A stretch of DNA of 7,253 bases, taken from contig JAEOTN010000062.1 of NCBI GenBank assembly GCA_016839865.1, forward strand, positions 1-7,253, given 5' to 3'. Shown here in pieces: positions 1 to 5,569 of this stretch; within the stretch, counting starts at the first letter, position 1; every line of letters begins with the position of its first letter. The position numbers were made by a program, and so were the translations under genes. A model generated the notes under the pieces. It saw nothing but the letters and a program-made list of their open reading frames with translations. It made no database searches and was not told the origin of the DNA. Source of the stretch: Promethearchaeota archaeon (GTDB lineage: Archaea > Asgardarchaeota > Lokiarchaeia > Sigynarchaeales > MK-D1).

Positions 1-1104
1 CCAGAGTAACATCCAAAGAAACATATTGAAACTATTAAGTAAAATCATAGGACCCGACAATCTGAACATCCATACTCTAGATTCTTGAATGAATATGAAC
101 GGTACTGTCGCAGCAGCCAGTAAAAAGCCTCCAATCAATATCAGCAACTGATTATTCTTCATCTTATTCGCTAACATGATCCAAAACGGTATACTAAACA
201 GTGCTCCGACAAGAAATCCCGCCATAATAAGCGTAACATCCGTAGTGGGTCTATCTAGAACATATTCAACAAAATAGGGTATGCTTCCTGTCATTGATTG
301 AGCAAGGCTTTGGTACAGGAAATATAATAAGAAGAATGCAAGAAGGTTCCTGTTTTTCAGCGCATAAATTAAATCCTTGAAAAAGCTTGTACTCCCTTGT
401 TCTTCTTCATATTGCTTACTTTGCTCATATTTTGCTTTCATATATTTATCTTCTCTTACGCTTGGAAGGAGGAAGAGAATCGCTACAAATCCTATAGCTG
501 ACACAATTACACCATGATTAAAATACTCTGGTAGAGTTCCATCCCCGATGAAGATAGGTGGCAATAACGATCCTAGTGCAATTCCAACAATACCAACTGC
601 AGTAGCAATTCCAGCCGCCTTTCGTCGTTCTTTAGCTCCCCTGAATTTATCGGGAAATGTCGCTTGGTATTGGACATCCCATAAGGAGTATAAAGTATCA
701 AAAACACAAGACCATACGGTTAACCAGATGAATAATACCCATCCATATTGAACTGGATCAATTCGTGGGGGTAAGTAGATGATAAGATAGATAAAAGCCC
801 ATGGTAGCCCTCCAATGAGAATGTACGGAAATCTACGCCCAAATTTACGAGAAAGTTTACCCTTAATTGTTCTATTTGTAAGATAACCGATTAAAGGGTC
901 GTTGATAGCGTTCCACACAGCATAAATAATATAAGCGGCCATCACTAACCATGTGTTTAAACCTACAACACGCTCATAAAAGAAGAAACACCATGTTGTA
1001 AATGCTAGTGTGAAAAATTCAGCGGCAAACTTACCAAAACCATAGGAGGTCATCGTATACCATTTATGTGGCTTATATTCAATACTTTCAGATGATACTG
1101 TCAT
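1..1104 (-). CDS. GPH-family (MelB-like) sugar:cation symporter, MFS fold, 3' end cut by the window
   Basis: Integral membrane transporter; the reading frame is open from ATG at 1104 to the window edge (368 codons, no stop). The family imports glycosides or other sugars with Na+ or H+. The N-terminus follows melibiose permease closely: YGFGKFAAE (residues 21-29) matches MelB YGFGAFGKD, and NAINDPLIG is the GPH signature in helix 2, followed by a basic loop and RRFPYILIGG. WDVQYQA matches the MelB MDIPFWS segment and keeps the sugar-site Asp. Two positions differ from MelB as I remember it: Asp19 is Glu here, and Asp55 (WDAINDP) is Asn (WNAINDP). A charged central loop (REDKYMKAKYEQSKQYEEEQ region) separates the two six-helix halves. 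A partial GTGAG Shine-Dalgarno-like site lies five A's before the start. Substrate and coupling ion cannot be read from the sequence. Family assignment is strong; specificity is unknown. Confidence 0.9.
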   Translation of the reverse strand, partial: MTVSSESIEYKPHKWYTMTSYGFGKFAAEFFTLAFTTWCFFFYERVVGLNTWLVMAAYIIYAVWNAINDPLIGYLTNRTIKGKLSRKFGRRFPYILIGGLPWAFIYLIIYLPPRIDPVQYGWVLFIWLTVWSCVFDTLYSLWDVQYQATFPDKFRGAKERRKAAGIATAVGIVGIALGSLLPPIFIGDGTLPEYFNHGVIVSAIGFVAILFLLPSVREDKYMKAKYEQSKQYEEEQGSTSFFKDLIYALKNRNLLAFFLLYFLYQSLAQSMTGSIPYFVEYVLDRPTTDVTLIMAGFLVGALFSIPFWIMLANKMKNNQLLILIGGFLLAAATVPFIFIQESRVWMFRLSGPMILLNSFNMFLWMLLW

Positions 1105-1152
1105 TTTTTCTCACATTGATTCCATATTGTTGTTAACCTATTCACTCGATGA

Positions 1153-1168
1153 GTTAATAAAAATATAG
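1153..1168 (-). promoter_or_regulatory. TATA-like element for the GPH transporter
   Basis: On the minus strand this reads CTATATTTTTATTAAC, a strong AT-rich TATA-box candidate. It is centred about 56 bases before the transporter ATG. Initiation about 26 bases downstream would give a leader of roughly 30 nt, enough to carry the weak GTGAG site before the start. This is inferred from archaeal promoter spacing only. Confidence 0.45.
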
Positions 1169-1201
1169 GATTCTGAGTTTTTCAAAACCATAAACAATGG
1201 C

Positions 1202-1211
1202 TTTACAAATA
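1202..1211 (+). promoter_or_regulatory. TATA-like element for the C45 gene (leaderless transcript predicted)
   Basis: TTTACAAATA is centred about 25 bases before the GTG at 1231, the usual distance from archaeal TATA box to transcription start. No Shine-Dalgarno site precedes the start, so a leaderless mRNA beginning at or beside the GTG is the simplest reading. Confidence 0.45.
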
Positions 1212-1230
1212 GATGTTCCTTGTATGAAAT

Positions 1231-2400
1231 GTGAGACGAGTGGTTGATCAACATAAAGTACATCATTTTTCGGGTTCATTTTACGATATGGGATTTCAGC
1301 AAGGTGAAAGATTCAAGGAGAGTTTGAAGGAAGCGTTCGTTGCGTTCAGGGATTACCCCGATATCAGCAAAATGAGACCAAAGTTAATTCCTCAAGGCTT
1401 ATTTTTTCGATTAGCCGCACGAAAATCTAGAAAATGGTTTCAACCAACCCTAGAAAAGCTGGCACCTAATCAGGCGGAGAGAATTCGAGGTATTTCCGAT
1501 GGTTCTGGGATTTCTCAAGACCTTATCTATCTATTATGTAGTACAGAGTTGCTCTTAACAAAGAAAACCTACGATGTGCCCATTATTGATGGATGTACTT
1601 CAATCGGATATGATAAGACTAAGACCGAGCGAGGACATACTATGGTGTCTCGAAATTTTGACTATCGGTATATGGTGGTTCCAACCCTTCGAATAAGAAA
1701 AAATTCCCCATACAAAGGATTTCAGAATCTTGACATTACTGCATCTCCTCTTCCAGGAACGTTTAATGGAATTAACGAAAAAGGAGTATTTATTGGCACT
1801 GATGAAGTTAGTGCAATCGAAGAAGTGAACCCAAATGACGCTCTCCCAGCCTCAATACTCATTCAAGAAGCGTTAGAGCATGCAACATGTTCACAAGATG
1901 TTTTTGATTATTTTAAACAACAACATCGTGGATCGAGTAATTCTATACTGGTGAATGATCCTTCGGGAGACATGTTTGTGATGGAATATACGTCAAAGCG
2001 TATTTTAAAACGTTCTCCTAAGCATAATTTCATATTAACTACGAACCATTTCATTTCAGAGGAGTTAAAACCAGTTGATATGCCATCAAAGGCTATATAC
2101 ACCCAAGAAGCTGGACCATTAGCAGGGATAAATATACAAGAAAGCACCCAGAAGCGCTATCAAATTGCAGATTTGTTACTAAATTCCCGGGAAAAATATC
2201 CAATTGATGAGATGAAATCCCTGCATAGCGATCATAGTGTCACATCAATGGATATCCCCGATCGCAATTGTTTATGCCGACATGGACCGATCATGACTAC
2301 TGCGGCATCAATGATATTTGATTTGGAAACGCTAGATGCATGGATTTGTTTCGGAAGCCCTTGTAAAAACGAATTTGTGCATCATGAAATCAATTTTTGA
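1231..2400 (+). CDS. Peptidase C45 / acyl-CoA:6-APA acyltransferase-like amidohydrolase (Ntn hydrolase)
   Basis: A 389-residue protein of the C45 (AAT) branch of N-terminal-nucleophile hydrolases, which cleave or form acyl-amide bonds after self-cleavage. IIDGCTSIGY (118-127) holds the expected cleavage point Gly121-Cys122, with Cys122 as the new N-terminal nucleophile. It is followed by SRNFDY (140-145), the conserved Arg-Asn-x-Asp element. Further family blocks are GINEKGVFIG (180-189), NSILVNDPSGDMFVMEY (237-253), TTNHF (270-274) and a C-terminal segment with CRHGP and GSPC. The N-terminal GSFYDMGFQQGE motif must be included, so the start lies before residue 15. The first available in-frame start is GTG 1231, since an in-frame TGA sits at 1225; GTG 1240 is the alternative. 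There is no signal peptide, so it is probably cytosolic. The 3' end overlaps the convergent hydrolase gene by 11 bases. The substrate is unknown; penicillin chemistry should not be assumed. Confidence 0.9.
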   Translation: MRRVVDQHKVHHFSGSFYDMGFQQGERFKESLKEAFVAFRDYPDISKMRPKLIPQGLFFRLAARKSRKWFQPTLEKLAPNQAERIRGISDGSGISQDLIYLLCSTELLLTKKTYDVPIIDGCTSIGYDKTKTERGHTMVSRNFDYRYMVVPTLRIRKNSPYKGFQNLDITASPLPGTFNGINEKGVFIGTDEVSAIEEVNPNDALPASILIQEALEHATCSQDVFDYFKQQHRGSSNSILVNDPSGDMFVMEYTSKRILKRSPKHNFILTTNHFISEELKPVDMPSKAIYTQEAGPLAGINIQESTQKRYQIADLLLNSREKYPIDEMKSLHSDHSVTSMDIPDRNCLCRHGPIMTTAASMIFDLETLDAWICFGSPCKNEFVHHEINF

Positions 2401-3217
2401 GAAATTTCTTTACTAGTTTCTTAACTTTGGATAATTTTTCTAGTGGTACTGCATGAGTTGCCTTTTCAAATAAAACCAGCTCACAATTTTCAATAGCATC
2501 TGCAAGTTCTTGATATAATTCTATAGAAACGAATTGATCTTCAGTACCTCCAATTATTAAGGTAGGTACTTCAATATCATGAATATATTTCTTCAATCCG
2601 AAATTGTGATTTATAATATGAGTATATGCATCCACAATGGTTGACGGAGGATTCATATACTGTTTTATTCGAGACCATTTCAACATCGTGGAGATTCTGA
2701 TATATAATCGCAATAATGGATTACGAACAAGACAAGTCAATCGAATTTGGGCTTCACGTCTGTTGTTATTCTTGGTGAGATTAACAACCTCTTTACATAA
2801 TTCCAAACCTTGTTCAGACAATGCATAAGATGAAACAATTAAAAGTAATTTTTTGGTGAGTTCAGGATATTTACTCGCAAACGGAATAGCGACACCCCCT
2901 CCATAGGAAATGCCAGCAATAGTGCAAGGACCAATCCTTTCTTTAACGAATCCAGCAAAGTCTTCTGCGACATCAACTAGGAATGTGTCAGTGCTGATTT
3001 TTGGATCATAACCCAATATATACACATTTCCAACTACATCCCGAGGAACCAAGGATTTATATCGATTAATTTGGAGGTTTGGATTGATTCTAATTGGAAA
3101 ATTTAATTCTTGTGTTGGAGGAAAAATTACTAATGTGTTATCTAAATTTTCTGAGAATTTCAGTTTGACATATGCATATTTCCCCCCAAAACTACCTGAT
3201 TCTAATACTTTCATCAT
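2390..3217 (-). CDS. Alpha/beta-fold hydrolase
   Basis: A 275-residue alpha/beta hydrolase, likely an esterase, lactonase or amidase. The nucleophile elbow is GISYGGG with Ser104. The acid is Asp227 in GGTEDQF, directly after the strand VPTLII, and the base is His255 in ATHAVPLE. Spacing and total length suit the single-domain family, with a helical cap between about residues 130 and 205. The usual His-Gly oxyanion motif after the first core strand is absent: the strand TLVIF is followed by PPTQE. No signal peptide or membrane segment is seen. The start is one of two adjacent ATGs (3217 or 3214), preceded by GGGAG at a spacing of five A's. The upstream M20 gene ends 9 bases before it, so the two are very likely co-transcribed and translationally coupled. 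The substrate is unknown. Confidence 0.88.
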   Translation of the reverse strand: MMKVLESGSFGGKYAYVKLKFSENLDNTLVIFPPTQELNFPIRINPNLQINRYKSLVPRDVVGNVYILGYDPKISTDTFLVDVAEDFAGFVKERIGPCTIAGISYGGGVAIPFASKYPELTKKLLLIVSSYALSEQGLELCKEVVNLTKNNNRREAQIRLTCLVRNPLLRLYIRISTMLKWSRIKQYMNPPSTIVDAYTHIINHNFGLKKYIHDIEVPTLIIGGTEDQFVSIELYQELADAIENCELVLFEKATHAVPLEKLSKVKKLVKKFLKN

Positions 3218-3222
3218 TTTTT

Positions 3223-3227
3223 CTCCC
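3223..3227 (-). promoter_or_regulatory. Shine-Dalgarno site overlapping the M20 stop codon
   Basis: On the minus strand the junction reads TAGGGAGAAAAAATGATG. GGGAG shares its first base with the end of the M20 TAG stop and sits five bases before the hydrolase ATG. This is the clearest ribosome-binding site in the window. It fits an internal operon gene, whereas the first genes of units lack such sites. Confidence 0.7.
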
Positions 3228-4633
3228 TATAATTCCTTCATCAACCTGTAAGCAAATTCAGTGGCAAGCATCAAGTTTGTTACAGAAATCCGCTCATCTT
3301 CAGCATGTCTTAAACCCATAAGTGTATCATAAGTAAGATCCTTATCGAGCATAAAGGGGGAGAACCCATAGCATGGTATTCCTTTTACTCTCCAAAACTT
3401 ACTATCTGTACCTCCTACCCCCAGCACAGGTACAAGATTCGCCCCTTTATATAATTCTTGCATTACAGACTCAATTTTCGAATAAAATTCGGTTTCAATA
3501 AGAGAAATTGTTGATTCTTGGATGGAAATAGGCTTAAATGTGATTTCATTAAAAAGAGATTCTCCAAATTTCTTCTTTAGTGATGCAAGAACTGATAGTT
3601 CTGTTTCCCCCGGTAAAATACGGATATCTAAAGATAAATTTGCTTTCGGACTAATAACATTTACTTTCTCCCCTGCTCTAATGATTGTAGGAGTTAATGT
3701 ATTACTTAACAAAGGAAGAAAGAATTTACCGATATTAAGTTTGAAAAGTTTTCCAGCAAGGAAGAATAAAGGTCTAATTAGCACGCGTTGTTTAAGAAGG
3801 AATTTAAAGACACGTGGTATTGACAAGGCATCAATAGTTTCTTTGTATTGACTGGTTACATTAAGTGGTTGCTTAGTTTTCCGTATGATATTTAAAACTT
3901 TGACGAGTTTGTAAATCGCATAGGTCTCAAAGTGAGAAGGCATAGAACCATGCCCTGCAGTTCCCGTGAACGTTAATTCCATTTGTGCTTTTCCCTTTTC
4001 TCCCCTCTGAATTAAAAAATCCGGACCGGTTGGAAGCTTTTCTCCTCCTAATTCATCAATTAAACAATCTACTTCTACGTCTTTATAGTGTTTCTTGGTT
4101 AAAAATTCTGCACCCCATTTACCTCCAGATTCTTCATCTGCTGTAAAAATGATTTTTATATTTCCTTTTGGTTTCCATCCTTCACGGATTAATAATAGTA
4201 ACGCCATTAGATATGCTGTGCACTGATTTTTCATATCCAAGGCACCTCTTCCCCAAATATACTTATCATGCGTTAATTGAACTAGTTTTCCTGAAAAAGG
4301 AGGGTATTTCCATTCTCCTTCTGCTTGCACAACGTCTAAATGCCCATGAAATCCCCAAGTAAGGTTCTTTTTGGGTTCAGATCCTTTAACTGTGATTATG
4401 AGATTACCTCTCGAAGGTTGGGATTCGATTATTTTCGCGGTCAAATACGAACATTTCTCATTTTTTATGATATCTTGTAGTTTTTTTGCAAGAACAATTT
4501 CGTTCCCTGGAGGATTCGTTGTATCTGCTTGAATCATTAATTGGAGTAACTGAATAGTTTCATATATCACGGATTCGTTATGTAAAAACGTATCCACTCG
4601 ATTAAAAGGAGAATTCGTATCTTTCTGACCCAT
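3227..4633 (-). CDS. M20 family metallopeptidase/deacylase (ArgE/DapE/aminoacylase/CPS1-like)
   Basis: A 468-residue zinc-dependent amidohydrolase. The metal-site motifs are all visible: HGHLD (His98, Asp100), bridging Asp133 in GRGALDMKNQ, catalytic base and metal ligand Glu167-Glu168 in TADEESGG, an acidic ligand in LIDELGG (191-197), and the C-terminal His443 in LRHAED. GTAGHGSMP (224-232) is the conserved His element of the lid domain, which spans about 215-340. IRAGEKVNVISP and VGGTDSKFW are further family blocks. The lid, with a long insert near 265-315, resembles the carboxypeptidase S / PM20D1 type more than the short DapE type. Family members hydrolyse N-acyl amino acids or dipeptides; the exact substrate is not readable. 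The start ATG at 4633 has no Shine-Dalgarno site but a TATA element at about -27. It is the first gene of a two-gene unit with the alpha/beta hydrolase. Confidence 0.92.
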   Translation of the reverse strand: MGQKDTNSPFNRVDTFLHNESVIYETIQLLQLMIQADTTNPPGNEIVLAKKLQDIIKNEKCSYLTAKIIESQPSRGNLIITVKGSEPKKNLTWGFHGHLDVVQAEGEWKYPPFSGKLVQLTHDKYIWGRGALDMKNQCTAYLMALLLLIREGWKPKGNIKIIFTADEESGGKWGAEFLTKKHYKDVEVDCLIDELGGEKLPTGPDFLIQRGEKGKAQMELTFTGTAGHGSMPSHFETYAIYKLVKVLNIIRKTKQPLNVTSQYKETIDALSIPRVFKFLLKQRVLIRPLFFLAGKLFKLNIGKFFLPLLSNTLTPTIIRAGEKVNVISPKANLSLDIRILPGETELSVLASLKKKFGESLFNEITFKPISIQESTISLIETEFYSKIESVMQELYKGANLVPVLGVGGTDSKFWRVKGIPCYGFSPFMLDKDLTYDTLMGLRHAEDERISVTNLMLATEFAYRLMKEL

Positions 4634-4655
4634 GGAAAAGGATTAGTTAAAGAAC

Positions 4656-4665
4656 TATAAAAATA
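4656..4665 (-). promoter_or_regulatory. TATA-like element for the M20-hydrolase operon
   Basis: On the minus strand TATTTTTATA is centred about 27 bases before the ATG at 4633, which predicts a leaderless mRNA. It lies in the 52-base gap after the phosphoribosyltransferase stop. The same T run is also the only U-rich tract that could end the upstream gene's transcript. Confidence 0.5.
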
Positions 4666-4685
4666 CTCAGCACAGAGAATATCAC

Positions 4686-5432
4686 TCATTCAGATACAGC
4701 TCGAACAATCAAGTCTTGTTGAATCTGTTCATTTTGGTAATAATGGGGATCTTGGAAGTAATGAGAAAGTACCTCGTATTCCAATTCCATTAGTTTTGGT
4801 TTAAGCCATTCTAATGCTTTAGATTTAAACGGAATTAATGAGTGTAAAGAAAGTCCGTATTGTGCAGCTGTTTCTTGAGCACCTTGTTCCCTATCAACAA
4901 GTACTACTATCGTATTACAATTGATCTGAATATCACGACGTTCTGCTTCTGCAATCATCTGTTCTCTTCCGATTAATTTAGAGTTTAATCGAGTAACTAA
5001 GTCATCAATTAACGCTACGGCGTCTCCAGACACAAAATTTCCTTCCACTAAGGAATGTTGGCCATATTGAGATATTTTCTCATTGAATTGGTCTAAGGTT
5101 TTCACACCTTCGAGTTTTCGCGTATATCCCATAGGATAGCCACCTTGCATCGAGATTGCTGTAGCGATAGGAACACCTGCTGTAGCTAATCCCACAACAC
5201 GATTACACAAACATTCTTCTTGAATTAATCGGGTTAAAGCAAATCCTACTCTTCGCAAAATTGCGGGATGACTCCCTAAAACACGGAGATTCAGATAAAT
5301 TGGAGACCATAATCCAGAAATAAGTTTCCAGCCTTGTGGTCGATCTCGATACCACGTGCGGATCATTCCCGCATCATATAGCTGACCTACGATCTCTTTT
5401 CCAAATTTATTCTTTTCTTCTTCCCAACTCAA
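4686..5432 (-). CDS. Orotate phosphoribosyltransferase-like protein (PyrE family), divergent active-site loops
   Basis: A 248-residue type I phosphoribosyltransferase. OPRT hallmarks appear in order: SGLWSPIYLNLR (39-50), matching the SPIYIDLR of UMP synthase; GLATAGVPIATAIS (81-94); RK (105-106) starting the mobile catalytic loop; LVEG (128-131); the PRPP-binding segment VALIDDLVTRLNSK (139-152); and VVLVDREQG (176-184), very close to VLLDREQG of eukaryotic UMP synthase. OPRT converts orotate and PRPP to OMP. Two oddities weaken the specific call. The PRPP loop has TRLNS where TxGxS-type glycine loops are usual, and the catalytic loop is about a dozen residues longer. There is also a C-terminal tail of about 40 residues. 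The first possible start is TTG 5432, as TAA is the codon before it; the next Met (residue 23) would lose conserved N-terminal sequence. No OMP decarboxylase is in the window. It may be a paralogue acting on another base. Confidence 0.82.
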   Translation of the reverse strand: MSWEEEKNKFGKEIVGQLYDAGMIRTWYRDRPQGWKLISGLWSPIYLNLRVLGSHPAILRRVGFALTRLIQEECLCNRVVGLATAGVPIATAISMQGGYPMGYTRKLEGVKTLDQFNEKISQYGQHSLVEGNFVSGDAVALIDDLVTRLNSKLIGREQMIAEAERRDIQINCNTIVVLVDREQGAQETAAQYGLSLHSLIPFKSKALEWLKPKLMELEYEVLSHYFQDPHYYQNEQIQQDLIVRAVSE

Positions 5433-5442
5433 TTAGATCGAC

Positions 5443-5454
5443 CAGTGCACACTG
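5443..5454. promoter_or_regulatory. Inverted repeat CAGTG-CA-CACTG, operator candidate
   Basis: A perfect 5-bp inverted repeat with a 2-base centre. It lies directly between the predicted TATA element and the TTG start of the phosphoribosyltransferase gene, where a bound repressor would block initiation. A repeat this short can arise by chance. Confidence 0.25.
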
Positions 5455-5463
5455 TATTATGTA
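5455..5463 (-). promoter_or_regulatory. TATA-like element for the phosphoribosyltransferase gene
   Basis: On the minus strand TACATAATA is centred about 27 bases before the TTG start at 5432. The spacing again predicts a leaderless transcript, and there is no Shine-Dalgarno site before the TTG. The element also supports the non-ATG start choice. Confidence 0.42.
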
Positions 5464-5509
5464 ATCACCAGAATATTCGCACATAAAATTTTCGATATAT
5501 AGATTTGTT

Positions 5510-5524
5510 GAAAGCTTTAATAAG
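5510..5524 (+). promoter_or_regulatory. BRE/TATA-like promoter for the 7TM protein gene
   Basis: GAAAGCTTTAATAAG resembles a purine-rich BRE followed by a TATA box. It is centred about 50 bases before the ATG at 5570, which would give a leader of about 25 nt. A second AT-rich candidate, GATATATAG at 5494-5502, would give a longer leader. Confidence 0.42.
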
Positions 5525-5569
5525 GATTAGAAAAAAGATTGAGTACACTTTGGTCATAGATGGTCAAAC

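Noticed and set aside
548..751. A 67-codon plus-strand open frame
   Set aside because: It is antisense to the strongly supported GPH transporter, with no motif and no promoter or ribosome site.
1132..1157. Inverted pieces (GTTAAC, ACTC-GAT-GAGT, GTTAA) near the predicted transporter transcript start
   Set aside because: The pieces have different centres and arms of only 4-5 bases, so they do not form one convincing operator.
1231..2400. Calling the C45 protein a penicillin acyltransferase or bile salt hydrolase
   Set aside because: The Ntn-hydrolase motifs support the C45 family only; nothing in the window points to beta-lactam or bile acid substrates.
3522..3851. A 109-codon plus-strand open frame
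   Set aside because: It lies wholly opposite the M20 gene, in the lid-domain region, and its translation has no recognisable family pattern.
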